This document shows, in pieces, positions 1 to 11,415 of a stretch of 64,000 nt of DNA; within the stretch, counting starts at the first letter, position 1; every line of letters begins with the position of its first letter. Below the pieces are notes generated by a model. It was not told where the DNA came from and ran no database searches. It saw only the letters and a list, made by a program, of their open reading frames with translations. The stretch comes from Streptomyces rubrogriseus (GTDB lineage Bacteria > Actinomycetota > Actinomycetes > Streptomycetales > Streptomycetaceae), in the NCBI RefSeq assembly GCF_027947575.1, contig NZ_CP116256.1, positions 1,922,001-1,986,000 on the forward strand, in the 5' to 3' direction. A program made the position numbers and the translations under genes.

Positions 1-162
1 GTGGCGCATCTCGTCGAAGGACTCCGCGCGCGTGTACTTCGCGAGCTTGGTCCAGCCCTTGTGGTCCTGCAGCTTCGCGTGCAGGAAGTACTGGTTGATG
101 GCCGTGAGCTCGGCGGTCAGCTGCTCATTGAGGAACTCGATGACTTCCGGGTCGCCCTGCAT
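1..162 (-). CDS. bfr: Bacterioferritin, N-terminal part (cut by window edge)
   Basis: The first 54 residues of bacterioferritin, the heme-containing 24-subunit iron-storage shell that oxidises Fe(II) and stores it as a ferric core. The fragment begins MQGDPEVIEFLNEQL. Ferroxidase ligands fall at the family positions: Glu18 in AELTAINQYF, Glu51 and His54 in DEMRH, with Met52 as the expected heme axial ligand. An SD-like GAAGGAG lies about 10 bases before the ATG at 162. The rest of the gene continues off the left edge. It is divergent from the oxidoreductase at 354. The identification is firm; length and completeness cannot be judged. Confidence 0.95.
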   Translation of the reverse strand, partial: MQGDPEVIEFLNEQLTAELTAINQYFLHAKLQDHKGWTKLAKYTRAESFDEMRH

Positions 163-240
163 CGCTTGACGCTCCTTCGAACGGGAACAGGCGTGTTGCG
201 CGGCATGATTGCACCGGCGTCGAAGATCGTCCAGTAAGTC

Positions 241-281
241 TTGACTTAGTAAGTAAGTACAGGCTTAGTCGGTTTAGTCGG
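241..281. promoter_or_regulatory. AT-rich repeat block between bfr and the divergent oxidoreductase gene
   Basis: This short block is unusually AT-rich for the region. It holds a 9-bp near-tandem repeat, CTTAGTCGG at 264-272 and TTTAGTCGG at 273-281, preceded by TTAGTAAGTAAGTAC. A TTGACT at 241-246 could be a -35 element. It sits where the bfr and oxidoreductase promoters should lie. Iron-dependent control of bfr by an IdeR/DmdR repressor is known in actinobacteria, but the repeats do not match that 19-bp palindrome well, so the regulator is not identified. Confidence 0.35.
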
Positions 282-353
282 CATTGTGGGCTTTTGCCCG
301 AATGTAAGTGGGGTGGGTCAGGGGCATCGGTCCGGGTCTGTCAGGATGGAGGC

Positions 354-1001
354 ATGGGTCAGCCGGTGGAACACGGATCGGGAGAAGACGGTTCGCAAGG
401 AGCGTCACGGTTCGAGCTCCCGCCCGGACAGCGGCTGCAGCGCGGCTGGCCCGTCACGCACTACGGACCGGTTCCCAAGTTCCGCCCCGAGCGCTGGGAG
501 TTCCGGGTCTTCGGCGCCACCACCGACGACGAGAAGCACGGCTGGACCCACGACGAGTTCGGTGCCCTGCCCTACACCACGGTCGTCGCCGACCTGCACT
601 GCGTCACGAAGTTCAGCATGCTCGGCGCCGAGTGGGGCGGCGTCCCGGCCACCACGATCCTGGAGCTGGCCCCGCCCGCGCCCGCCGTCACCCACGTGAT
701 GGTCTGGGCCGAGTACGGCTTCAGCTCCAACCTCAGGCTGTCCGACTTCGCCGCCGAGCGCACCCTCTTCGCCACCCACAAGGACGGCGAGCTGCTCACC
801 GCCGAGCACGGCTTCCCGCTGCGGCTGGTGGTGCCCCACCTGTACGCCTGGAAGGGCCCGAAATGGGTGCGCGGCATCGAGTACATGACCGCCGACCGGC
901 GCGGCTTCTGGGAGGAGCGCGGGTACCACAACATCGGCGACCCCTGGCGGGAGCAGCGCTACTCCTACCAGGAGGAGCCGGGGGACGGCCCCGAGGCGTG
1001 A
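354..1001 (+). CDS. Molybdopterin-dependent oxidoreductase, sulfite-oxidase-like, cytoplasmic
   Basis: A 215-residue protein resembling the single-domain molybdopterin-binding fold of the sulfite oxidase/YedY superfamily. Cys83 in LHCVTKFSMLGAEW sits where the molybdenum-ligating cysteine is found; the downstream HVMVWAEYG and YAWKGPKWVRGIEYM segments are also typical. No signal peptide or Tat motif is visible, unlike YedY/MsrP, so it is probably cytosolic. The ATG at 354 was chosen because it has GGATGGAGG upstream; the open frame extends to 294 but that part looks non-coding. The substrate is unknown. It is convergent with nfo. Confidence 0.85.
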   Translation: MGQPVEHGSGEDGSQGASRFELPPGQRLQRGWPVTHYGPVPKFRPERWEFRVFGATTDDEKHGWTHDEFGALPYTTVVADLHCVTKFSMLGAEWGGVPATTILELAPPAPAVTHVMVWAEYGFSSNLRLSDFAAERTLFATHKDGELLTAEHGFPLRLVVPHLYAWKGPKWVRGIEYMTADRRGFWEERGYHNIGDPWREQRYSYQEEPGDGPEA

Positions 1002-1020
1002 CCCGCCGCACGGCCCGCGC

Positions 1021-1080
1021 GGATCAGCCGTCACGGGCCCCCGCGGATCCGCCCTCGCGGGCCCCCGCGGATCAGCCGTC
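1021..1080. repeat. 24-bp tandem repeat spanning the nfo stop codon
   Basis: Two full 24-bp units plus a partial third start with GGATC at 1021, 1045 and 1069. Each contains a GCGGGCCCCCGC-like core, and the units differ by only a few bases. The nfo stop (TCA on the plus strand, 1072-1074) lies in the third unit, and the first unit reproduces the same ATCAGCCGTC. This looks like local duplication of the 3' end of nfo in the 70-bp convergent intergenic space. Confidence 0.75.
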
Positions 1081-1953
1081 GCGCAGCTTCTTCAGCCGCG
1101 CCACGTCCGCCGCGTGTCCCTCCCTGCCGCCCGGCGTCTCGATGACCAGCGGCACGCCCTCCGTCGCCGGGTGCGTCATCAGCGCGCGGAACGGGTCCTC
1201 GCCGATGTGACCGGCGCCGATGTTCTCGTGCCGGTCCTTGTGCGCGCCGGCCACGTCCTTGGAGTCGTTGGCGTGGATCAGCTTCAGCCGGCCCTCGCCG
1301 ACGGTGTCCACCAGCAGGTCGAGGGTCTGGTGCATGCCGGACGGTCCGGTCAGGTCGTGGCCGGCCGCGAAGATGTGGCAGGTGTCCAGGCACACGCCCA
1401 GCTTCGGATGGGCGTCCAGCGCCTCGAAGTACGGCCCGAAGTCCCAGGTTCGCGAGCACAGGGAGGCACCCTGCCCCGCCGTCGACTCCAGCAGCAGGTA
1501 CGGGTCGTCGTCGTGGGTCAGCTCGTCGAGCAGCGGCAGCAGGTGCTCGCGCACCTGCTTCAGCGCCACCGACCTCTCCCGTCCGCCGGTCGCGCTCCCG
1601 GTGTGCACCACCACGCCGAGCGCCCCGATGGCGCGCCCGCGGCGCAGCGAGTGCCGCAGCGACTCGACCGACCGCTCCACGGTCGCCTCGGTGTGCGAGC
1701 CGAAGTTGATCAGGTACGGCGCGTGCACGTACGCCGGGACCGACCCGGCCGCGCAGGCCTCGCGGAAGGCCTCGTCCTGCTTCGGGTTGCCGGCCGGGGT
1801 GGCCCAGCCGCGCGGATTGGCGACGAAGACCTGCACGGCCTCCGCCTTCAGCTCACGGGCGTAGGACAGGCCGACGGAGTGCAGGCCGCCGGCCACGGGG
1901 ACGTGGCCGCCGACGGGATTGCGCGGCAGGGGGGAGGAGGATGCGGTGCTCAT
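1072..1953 (-). CDS. nfo: Endonuclease IV (AP endonuclease / deoxyribonuclease IV)
   Basis: A 293-residue class II AP endonuclease, which cleaves 5' of abasic sites in base-excision repair using three zinc ions in a TIM barrel. The metal-binding motifs occur in order: VHAPYLINFGS, VVHTGSA, LLLESTAGQG, VCLDTCHIFAAGHD, IHANDS, DRHENIGAGHIG and VIETPG. The length matches the family. The ATG at 1953 gives MSTASSSPLPRNPVGGHV; the frame is open further upstream but lacks family similarity there. Transcription is toward the convergent oxidoreductase gene, and a tandem repeat overlaps the stop. Confidence 0.93.
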   Translation of the reverse strand: MSTASSSPLPRNPVGGHVPVAGGLHSVGLSYARELKAEAVQVFVANPRGWATPAGNPKQDEAFREACAAGSVPAYVHAPYLINFGSHTEATVERSVESLRHSLRRGRAIGALGVVVHTGSATGGRERSVALKQVREHLLPLLDELTHDDDPYLLLESTAGQGASLCSRTWDFGPYFEALDAHPKLGVCLDTCHIFAAGHDLTGPSGMHQTLDLLVDTVGEGRLKLIHANDSKDVAGAHKDRHENIGAGHIGEDPFRALMTHPATEGVPLVIETPGGREGHAADVARLKKLRDG

Positions 1954-2112
1954 GTCGGCACCAAGGATGCCAGGGTGCGTGGACGGACCCCGGCTCAGGG
2001 TACGACTGCACCGGCGCACCCTGATCGCCCGTCGACCAGGTGTCCGGCCTGATCGGCCGCTTGCCGCCCGCGGCGGCCGGTCCGGCGTCCGGGCGCCGGG
2101 GCCGCCGCCGGG

Positions 2113-4077
2113 TCAGCGGATGGTGATGGTGACCGTCGACCCCTCGGGAGCCGTGTCCCCGCCGTCCACGGACTGCTTCTTCACGGTGTCGCCGAACAGC
2201 CCGAGCAGACCGCGGTCCTCGTCCACCTCGAAGCCCGCGTCCTCGAGCTGCTGCTTGGCGTCGTCCACGCTGTCCCCGACCACGTCCGGGACCTCGATCA
2301 TCCGGGGGCCCTTGGACACCGTGAGGGTCACCGTGTCCCCCTCGGCGGCGCGGCCGCCCGGCTCCGGCGTCTGCCGGGCCACCTGGCCGCTGTCGTACTC
2401 CGAGTTCACCCGCTCGTCGGCGACCTTCACCTTCAGGCCGGCCCCCTCCAGCTCGGCCCGCGCCTCGTCCAGGTCGTCGCCGGTGACGTCCGGGACGTCG
2501 ACCGGGCTGCCCTTGCTGACGACCAGGGCGACCGCGGAGCCCGCGCGCACCGTGGTGCCCGACCCGGGCTTGGTGGAGATCACGAAGCCCCTGGCCACCT
2601 CGCCGCTGAACGCCCGGGTCACCATGCCCGGCTCCAGCCCCTCGTCCTCGAGCAGCGTGCGGGCCTTGTCCAGCTTGTAGCCCGTCACGTCCGGCAGCTT
2701 CACGGTGTCGGGGCCGTCGGAGACCGTGAGGGACACGGAGTCGTTCTTCCGGATGCGGTCGCCCACCCCGGGGTCGGTGCTGATGACCTTGCCGCGCTCC
2801 ACGGTGTCGCTGTAGGCGTGCCGCACCTTGCCGACGTCGAGACCGGCGTCGTCCAGCCGGTCCCGGGCCTGCGCCTCGGTCTTGGACAGCAGTGGCGGCA
2901 CCTTGGTGAACTGGCCGGAGTTGATGTACCAGACGCCCGTGCCGATCCCGAACACCAGCAGGACGGCCACCACGATCGTCAGCGGCCCGCGGCGCAGCCG
3001 CAGCCGCCGGGGCGGGGAGGGAGCCGGCGGGGGAGCGGCGAGCCGGCTGGTGCGGTTGACCCCGTCCGCGCCGGACCCGCCGTCCGAAGCGAAGCGGCCG
3101 TCGGTCTCGTCGTCCTCGTTGACGGGCAGCGGCCGGGGCATCGTCAGCGCGCGCGGGATCACGCTCGTGCGGTCCTCGGCGTTGTCGTGCTCGGCGGCGA
3201 GCGCCTGCGGCGGCACCGCGTCCAGCTGGGCCGCGCTCAGCGACTCACGCGCCTCGCGGGCCCGCGCGAGCAGCGCCACGGCGTCGTGCGGCCGGATCTC
3301 CGGGTTCCGCGCGGTGGCCGCGGCCACCAGCTCGTCCAGCTCGAACGCCAGCTCCGGCACGGCGGCCGACGGCGGCGGCACGTCCTCGTGCAGGTGCTTG
3401 TAGAGCACCGCCGCGGGGGAGTCCCCGTCGTGCGGCTTGGCGCCGGTCAGCATCTCGTACAGCACGACACCGCACGCGTACACGTCGACCCTGGGGTCTG
3501 CGGTGCCGCTCTCGATCTGCTCGGGCGCGAGATAGGAGACGGTGCCGAGGACGGCGCCGGTGGTGCTGGTGACGGTGTTCACGGCGCGGACCAGGCCGAA
3601 GTCGGCGACCTTGACCCGGCCGTCGTCACCTATCAGCACGTTCTCCGGCTTCATGTCGCGGTGCACGAACCCCGCCCGGTGCGCGGCGCCGAGCGCGGCG
3701 AGGACCGGCTCCAGGATGTCCAGCGCCGCCCGCGGCCTGAGCGCCCCGCGCTCGCGCAGCACGTCCCGCAGGGTGCAGCCCGCGATGTACTCCATCGCCA
3801 GGTAGACGTACGCCCCCTCGGCCCCCTGGTCGAAGACCTGGACGACATTGGGGTGGTCGAGCCGGGCCACCGACTTGGCCTCGCGGATGAACCGCTCGAC
3901 GAAGGTGGCGTCGGTCGCGAGCGTCGGGTGCATCACCTTCAGCGCGAGCACGCGGTCCAGGCGGGTGTCCACGGCCCGGTAGACCGTGGCCATCCCGCCG
4001 ACCGCGATCCGCGCCTCGACGCGGTACCGGCCGTCGAGCACCTGCCCGACGAGAGGGTCCTGAAGGGTCGTGTCCAC
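2113..4077 (-). CDS. Membrane Ser/Thr protein kinase with four PASTA domains (PknB family)
   Basis: A 654-residue transmembrane kinase. Residues about 17-280 are a Hanks-type kinase domain, with a glycine loop near IAVGGMATVY, the lysine of LALKVM, catalytic HRDMKPEN, DFG and the APEQ segment. A low-complexity juxtamembrane stretch leads to one membrane helix (TIVVAVLLVFGIGTGVWY), followed by four extracellular PASTA repeats, each with a PxxxG core and ending in a run such as SLTVSDGP or TLTVSKGP. PASTA domains of this family sense muropeptides or lipid II. The GTG at 4077 was chosen because the kinase fold begins right after it; the frame stays open to 5121, but that part lies over thiG. An Rv2175c-type protein, a known substrate of a mycobacterial kinase, is encoded nearby. 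Confidence 0.93.
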   Translation of the reverse strand: MDTTLQDPLVGQVLDGRYRVEARIAVGGMATVYRAVDTRLDRVLALKVMHPTLATDATFVERFIREAKSVARLDHPNVVQVFDQGAEGAYVYLAMEYIAGCTLRDVLRERGALRPRAALDILEPVLAALGAAHRAGFVHRDMKPENVLIGDDGRVKVADFGLVRAVNTVTSTTGAVLGTVSYLAPEQIESGTADPRVDVYACGVVLYEMLTGAKPHDGDSPAAVLYKHLHEDVPPPSAAVPELAFELDELVAAATARNPEIRPHDAVALLARAREARESLSAAQLDAVPPQALAAEHDNAEDRTSVIPRALTMPRPLPVNEDDETDGRFASDGGSGADGVNRTSRLAAPPPAPSPPRRLRLRRGPLTIVVAVLLVFGIGTGVWYINSGQFTKVPPLLSKTEAQARDRLDDAGLDVGKVRHAYSDTVERGKVISTDPGVGDRIRKNDSVSLTVSDGPDTVKLPDVTGYKLDKARTLLEDEGLEPGMVTRAFSGEVARGFVISTKPGSGTTVRAGSAVALVVSKGSPVDVPDVTGDDLDEARAELEGAGLKVKVADERVNSEYDSGQVARQTPEPGGRAAEGDTVTLTVSKGPRMIEVPDVVGDSVDDAKQQLEDAGFEVDEDRGLLGLFGDTVKKQSVDGGDTAPEGSTVTITIR

Positions 4078-4286
4078 GCAGGTGAGTGTACGAGCCGACA
4101 CCGACACCCCGCGTCGCCGAACGGAAACGGACCGGGACTGCAGCGCATCTGTGACGCTTCCCACGCGCCGTGCGCCGCCGACGGCGGCGCACCCCCACGG
4201 GAGGGGTCCACTTCTTGTCCGACCGGAAACGGACCGGAAACGGGTGGTGCGCCGGTGGGAGAAGAGACCCCCGGGACAGCGCCGGG

Positions 4287-6525
<2,239 letters not shown>

Positions 6526-6537
6526 GGGCGTCCAGCC

Positions 6538-6632
6538 CCTCCCTTCGCCGGCATGACCCGGATCAGGTTCGTACGGTCGGAGGCCGCCAGCCTCCCTCTC
6601 AGCCCGGTGCGTCCGGGCTCCCGCGAGTGCCT
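6538..6632 (-). promoter_or_regulatory. TPP (THI-box) riboswitch of the thiO-thiS-thiG operon
   Basis: Read on the minus strand, the leader carries both conserved parts of the thiamine pyrophosphate aptamer. CTGAGAGGGA (near 6593-6602) is the P2/J3-2 side, and ACCTGATCCGGGTCATGCC followed by GGCGAAGGGA (6540-6568) is the P4/P5 side. A GGAGCCCGG/CCGGGCT helix links them. The aptamer ends only about 15 bases before the thiO ATG, so TPP binding most likely blocks ribosome access; this mode is inferred. Confidence 0.93.
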
Positions 6633-6760
6633 TGCTCCGGCCACCCTAGCCCGCCGGGCGGCGCCCTTGTAAGGGAGCCTCCCGGGGCCGGGGGCCTCGC
6701 CGGGCAGCCCGCGGTGTGCGGGCGCCGACCGGCGAAACGCCGGGTGTCTATGGTGATCGG

Positions 6761-8059
6761 GTGAGCGAGCAGACGCGGGAACGGGAACAACGGGACCAAC
6801 GGGAACAGCGGCCGGCGGCGGACGCGGAGCGCCGTGTGGTCGTGGTGGGCGCCGGGATGGCGGGCGTGCAGACCGCGGTCGCCCTGCGGGAACAGGGCTT
6901 CACCGGCCCGGTGACCCTGATCGGCGCGGAGCCGCACCAGCCGTACGACCGCCCCCCGCTGTCCAAGGCCGTCCTGCTCGGCACCGCCGAGGGCTCCGCC
7001 TTCGACGTCGACTTCGAGGCCCTCGGCATCACCCTGCGGCTGGGCTGCGAGGCCCTGGGCGTCCGCCCCGCGGAGCACGTCCTGGACACCTCCGAGGGGC
7101 CCGTGCCCTACGACGTCCTCGTCCTGGCGACCGGCGCCGAACCGGTGCGGCTCCCCGGCGCGGAAGGCGTGCCCGGCGTGCACCTGCTGCGCACCCTGGA
7201 CGACGCGGAACGGCTGCGGCCGGTACTCGCCCGGCGGCACGACGTCGTGGTCGTCGGCGCGGGCTGGATCGGCGCCGAGTTCGCCACCGCCGCGCGCGAG
7301 GCGGGCTGCGCGGTGACCGTGGTGGAGGCCGCCGACCGGCCACTGGCCGACGCGCTGCCCGCCGAGGTCGCCGCGCCGATGACCGCCTGGTACGCCGACG
7401 CCGGCGCCGAACTGCGCACCCGCGCGCGCGTGGAGCGCGTCGAGTCCGGCGGCCCCGGCGGGTCCGGCCGGGTCGTCCTCGACGACGGCACCCGGCTGCC
7501 CGCCGACGCGGTCGTCGTCGGCATCGGCGCCCGCCCGGCCACCGGCTGGCTCGCCGGGTCCGGCATCGCCCTCGGCGCACAGGGCGAGGTGCTGGCCGAC
7601 GACCGCCTGCGCACCTCCGCGCCGGACGTCCACGCGGTCGGCGACTGCGCCTCCTTCCCCTCCGCGCGGTACGGCGAGCGGCTGCTGGTGCACCACTGGG
7701 ACAACGCCCTCCAGGGCCCGCGCACGGTCGCCGCCGACATCGTCGGCACCCCGGGAGGCGAGCCCCCGGCGGCCTACGACCCGGTGCCCTACTTCTGGTC
7801 CGAGCAGTTCGGCCGCTTCGTCCAGTACGCCGGTCACCACACCGCCGCCGACACCACCCTGTGGCGCGGCGACCCCGCGAGCCCGGCGTGGACGGTCTGC
7901 TGGCTGCGCGAGGGCCGCCTGGTCGCCCTGCTCGCGGTGGGCCGCCCCCGCGACCTGGCACAGGGCAGGCGCCTGATCCAGACGGGCACGCCGATGGACC
8001 CGGAGCTGCTGGCCGACCCGGCGAAGCCGCTGAAGGCGGCGACGGCGGCCACGGCGTAG
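6761..8059 (+). CDS. FAD-dependent NAD(P)H oxidoreductase (ferredoxin/nitrite reductase-like)
   Basis: A 432-residue pyridine nucleotide-disulfide-type reductase. An FAD motif VVVVGAGMAGVQTA lies near residue 25, followed by YDRPPLSK and an ATGAEP strand, then an NAD(P)-binding VVVVGAGWIGAEFA. The second FAD segment is VHAVGDCASFP, and the C-terminal reductase domain contains VPYFWSEQFG. This layout matches ferredoxin reductases of the rubredoxin/BenA type. The start is the GTG at 6761; the SD is weak. It is divergent from the thi operon. Its electron partner cannot be inferred. Confidence 0.88.
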   Translation: MSEQTREREQRDQREQRPAADAERRVVVVGAGMAGVQTAVALREQGFTGPVTLIGAEPHQPYDRPPLSKAVLLGTAEGSAFDVDFEALGITLRLGCEALGVRPAEHVLDTSEGPVPYDVLVLATGAEPVRLPGAEGVPGVHLLRTLDDAERLRPVLARRHDVVVVGAGWIGAEFATAAREAGCAVTVVEAADRPLADALPAEVAAPMTAWYADAGAELRTRARVERVESGGPGGSGRVVLDDGTRLPADAVVVGIGARPATGWLAGSGIALGAQGEVLADDRLRTSAPDVHAVGDCASFPSARYGERLLVHHWDNALQGPRTVAADIVGTPGGEPPAAYDPVPYFWSEQFGRFVQYAGHHTAADTTLWRGDPASPAWTVCWLREGRLVALLAVGRPRDLAQGRRLIQTGTPMDPELLADPAKPLKAATAATA

Positions 8060-8100
8060 CCAGGTTTCCGACTGTCAGTGCCAGGTGGCAGGCTGGAGGC

Positions 8101-8466
8101 GTGACCGAGATTGACGCAAAGACCGATGCTCTCGTGCCCGCCTGGCTCACCGTTCCCGACATCGCCGAGATGCTCGGCGTCGAGGTGACCCGGGTACGCC
8201 AGCTGATCAAGGAGGGCCAGCTCATCGCCGTACGCCGCGGTGAGAACCGCGCGCTGCACATCCCCGCGGCCTTCATCGACGAGGACAAGGTCGTCAAGGG
8301 CCTGGTCGGGACCCTGACGCTGCTGCGGGACGACGGCTTCACGGCCGAGGAGATGCTGGAGTGGCTCTTCACGCCCGACCCGAGCCTGCCCGGCACCCCC
8401 GCCCAGGCGCTGAGTGAGAACCGCGGTACGGAGGTGAAGCGCCGCGCCCAGGCGCTCGCCGTCTGA
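8101..8466 (+). CDS. Rv2175c-family helix-turn-helix DNA-binding protein
   Basis: A 121-residue protein with an excisionase/MerR-like winged HTH at about residues 15-60 ([20 protein letters not shown], then [15 protein letters not shown]) and a C-terminal helical part. Sequence and length match mycobacterial Rv2175c, a DNA-binding protein phosphorylated by the kinase PknL, whose gene is its neighbour. Here a PASTA kinase gene lies about 4 kb away with the thi operon between them. The GTG at 8101 follows GGAGG closely. A strong hairpin lies 25 bases after the stop. Target genes are unknown. Confidence 0.85.
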   Translation: MTEIDAKTDALVPAWLTVPDIAEMLGVEVTRVRQLIKEGQLIAVRRGENRALHIPAAFIDEDKVVKGLVGTLTLLRDDGFTAEEMLEWLFTPDPSLPGTPAQALSENRGTEVKRRAQALAV

Positions 8467-8490
8467 CCTGCATCGCCGATCCGCCACACC

Positions 8491-8518
8491 GCCCGGCGTG
8501 CGGCCACGCACGCCGGGC
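8491..8518 (+). terminator. Hairpin terminator after the Rv2175c-like gene
   Basis: A perfect 11-bp stem, GCCCGGCGTGC paired with GCACGCCGGGC, encloses a 6-base loop and begins 25 bases after the stop codon. No T-run follows, as is usual in Streptomyces. Confidence 0.75.
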
Positions 8519-8550
8519 GCCGTGCCAGTACGCCACTATGGCCGGGCCCG

Positions 8551-8599
8551 TCGTGGGCCCACACCACCATCGCGGGGCCCCTCGTGGGCCCACGCCACC
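8551..8599. repeat. Imperfect 18-bp direct repeat upstream of thiE
   Basis: TCGTGGGCCCACACCACC at 8551-8568 recurs as TCGTGGGCCCACGCCACC at 8582-8599, one mismatch and 31 bp apart, each preceded by a GGGCCC-like run. It lies just before the thiE start. No TPP aptamer signature occurs here. The function is unknown. Confidence 0.7.
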
Positions 8600-8621
8600 G
8601 AACGACCGGGGGGACACCCGC

Positions 8622-9293
8622 ATGCCCGACACCGCCCCGACCGCCGCCCGCGCCCGGCTCGCCGACGCCCGGCTCTACCTGTGCACGGACGCCCGCCGGA
8701 GCCAGGGCGACCTGCCCGAGTTCCTGGACGCCGTGCTCGCCGGCGGCGTCGACATCGTGCAGCTGCGGGACAAGGGAATGGAGGCGGCGGAGGAACTGGA
8801 GCACCTGGCGGTCTTCGCCGACGCCTGCGCCCGCCACGGAAAGCTCCTCGCCGTCAACGACCGCGCGGACGTCGCGCACGCCGCCCGCGCCGACGTGCTC
8901 CACCTCGGCCAGGGCGACCTGCCGGTGCCCGCCGCCCGCGCGATCCTCGGCGACGACGTGCTGATCGGCCGCTCCACGCACGCCGAGTCCGAGGCCGCCG
9001 CCGCGGCGGCCCAGGAGGGCGTGGACTACTTCTGCACCGGTCCGTGCTGGCCGACCCCCACCAAGCCCGGCCGCCACGCACCCGGCCTCGACCTGGTCCG
9101 CCGCACGGCGGCGCTGGGCACCGACCGCCCCTGGTTCGCGATCGGCGGCATCGACCTCGGCAACCTGGACGAGGTGCTGGAGGCCGGCGCCCGGCGCGTG
9201 GTCGTCGTCCGCGCGATCACCGCCGCCGAGGACCCGGGCGCGGCGGCGGCCGAGTTCGCCGAGCGGCTGCGGCAGGCCCCGGCACACGGGTAG
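8622..9293 (+). CDS. thiE: Thiamine-phosphate synthase
   Basis: A 223-residue TIM-barrel enzyme that couples HMP-pyrophosphate with thiazole phosphate to give thiamine phosphate. Visible family motifs are LYLCTD at the first strand, [51 protein letters not shown] (phosphate-binding loop) and FAIGGID. The ATG at 8622 follows a GGGGGG stretch rather than a canonical SD. Although it completes the pathway begun by thiO/S/G, it is on the other strand and has no visible riboswitch of its own. Confidence 0.94.
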   Translation: MPDTAPTAARARLADARLYLCTDARRSQGDLPEFLDAVLAGGVDIVQLRDKGMEAAEELEHLAVFADACARHGKLLAVNDRADVAHAARADVLHLGQGDLPVPAARAILGDDVLIGRSTHAESEAAAAAAQEGVDYFCTGPCWPTPTKPGRHAPGLDLVRRTAALGTDRPWFAIGGIDLGNLDEVLEAGARRVVVVRAITAAEDPGAAAAEFAERLRQAPAHG

Positions 9294-9351
9294 CCGCACC
9301 TCGTCACCGACGTCGTCGCAGGCCGTCGTAACGGCGGGCAGGTGTCCAAAG

Positions 9352-9380
9352 GGTGGACAACAACTCGACAATGTGGACAA
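9352..9380. promoter_or_regulatory. DnaA-box-like sites upstream of metF
   Basis: On the minus strand, 9372-9380 reads TTGTCCACA, the preferred Streptomyces DnaA box, and 9352-9360 reads TTGTCCACC, one mismatch away; the sites are 20 bp apart. A TGTCCA at 9343-9348 forms a small inverted repeat with TGGACA at 9354-9359. The block ends 15 bp before the predicted metF -35 element, a suitable operator position. Binding by DnaA is inferred from sequence only. Confidence 0.45.
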
Positions 9381-9395
9381 AAGTCCCGCATCCGG

Positions 9396-10354
<959 letters not shown>

Positions 10355-10410
10355 ACCGGCCGCACGTATTTGCGACACACTGCGTAACGGCCACTGGGAG
10401 AGGGGCGTAC

Positions 10411-11400
10411 ATGGGCTGGACGGTCCTCTACATCGCGTTCGGCGTCGTCGCGCTGTGGCTGCTCGGCGAGGTGCTGCTGCAGTACAAGGCGCGGCTGCGC
10501 TGGCGGCTGCTGGCCTTCGCCGGCTTCGTCGGCGTCGTGGCCGGTGTGCTGATGTCGAACGTGCTCGTCATCGGCGTCGGTGCCGCCGCCTTCGCGGTCG
10601 GCCAGACCTACGTCACCCTGTCGTTCCGCCGCGGCTTCGAGGCCGGCTGGGCGGTCAACGCCCCGGCGAGCCTCGTCGGCAAGCGCGGGCGTCCCGAACG
10701 GGGCCGCCGGGAACCGACGTCGGAGGTCTCCGGGCTCGAACCCGCCGAGGGCGGCCGGGACCACCACGACGGCTACGACGAGCGTGCCCAGGGCCATGCC
10801 CCGGGCCAGGACGACACCGGCTCGTACGGCCACGACGACTACGACCGCGACGACGTCTTCACCCCGGCCCGGCCCACCGCCGACCCCTCGGCCGCGGAGA
10901 CCACCGCCGTCTACGAACCGCAGCCCATGCCGGACGACACCAACTCGTACGGCGTCTACACCGACGCCGGTTACGGCACCGGCCAGCAGCAGGCGGCCAC
11001 CGCGCCGGGCGCCGACCAGGCGTACGCCTACGACTACTCCGGCTACGGCCAGCAGCAGGAGTACGGCTACGACACCGGCGCCCAGCAGCAGTACGCCGCC
11101 TACTCCGACCCGTACATCGGCACCCACACCTACGGCGGCGGGACGTACGACACCGGCGGCTACGACACGACCGGCGGGCAGCAGCAGTACGGCCAGCAGG
11201 GCTACGGGCAGGACCAGTACGCCCCCGGCGCGCCCGGCGGCTACGGCGGCGAGACCCCGGCCGGCGGAGTGTGGGTGCCGCAGCAGCGCAGCACCGACGA
11301 CCCCTACGGCGGCGAACTCCCGCCCGAGCAGCAGCCCTACCCCTACCAGGGCGACGGCCAGACGCAGGGCCAGGGCTACGACGAGCAGTACCGCTTCTGA
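10411..11400 (+). CDS. Membrane protein with long Tyr/Gly/Gln-rich disordered tail
   Basis: A 329-residue protein of unknown function. Residues 1-75 hold about two hydrophobic segments (VLYIAFGVVALWLLGEVLL and LLAFAGFVGVVAGVLMSNVL, with a third near VGAAAFAVG). The remaining 250 residues are low-complexity and rich in Tyr, Gly, Gln, Asp and Thr, with many YG, GYG and QQQ motifs such as YGQQGYGQDQYAPG, resembling prion-like domains. The tail is probably cytoplasmic and disordered. The ATG at 10411 follows GGGAGAGGGG. It lies 56 bases after metF, without obvious functional link. No catalytic motif is visible. Confidence 0.8.
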   Translation: MGWTVLYIAFGVVALWLLGEVLLQYKARLRWRLLAFAGFVGVVAGVLMSNVLVIGVGAAAFAVGQTYVTLSFRRGFEAGWAVNAPASLVGKRGRPERGRREPTSEVSGLEPAEGGRDHHDGYDERAQGHAPGQDDTGSYGHDDYDRDDVFTPARPTADPSAAETTAVYEPQPMPDDTNSYGVYTDAGYGTGQQQAATAPGADQAYAYDYSGYGQQQEYGYDTGAQQQYAAYSDPYIGTHTYGGGTYDTGGYDTTGGQQQYGQQGYGQDQYAPGAPGGYGGETPAGGVWVPQQRSTDDPYGGELPPEQQPYPYQGDGQTQGQGYDEQYRF

Positions 11401-11415
11401 GGAAGCCGGAGCCGC

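Noticed and set aside
8102..8466. Phage excisionase marking an integrated element
   Set aside because: The HTH is excisionase-like but the protein matches the chromosomal Rv2175c family, and no integrase or att repeat is present.
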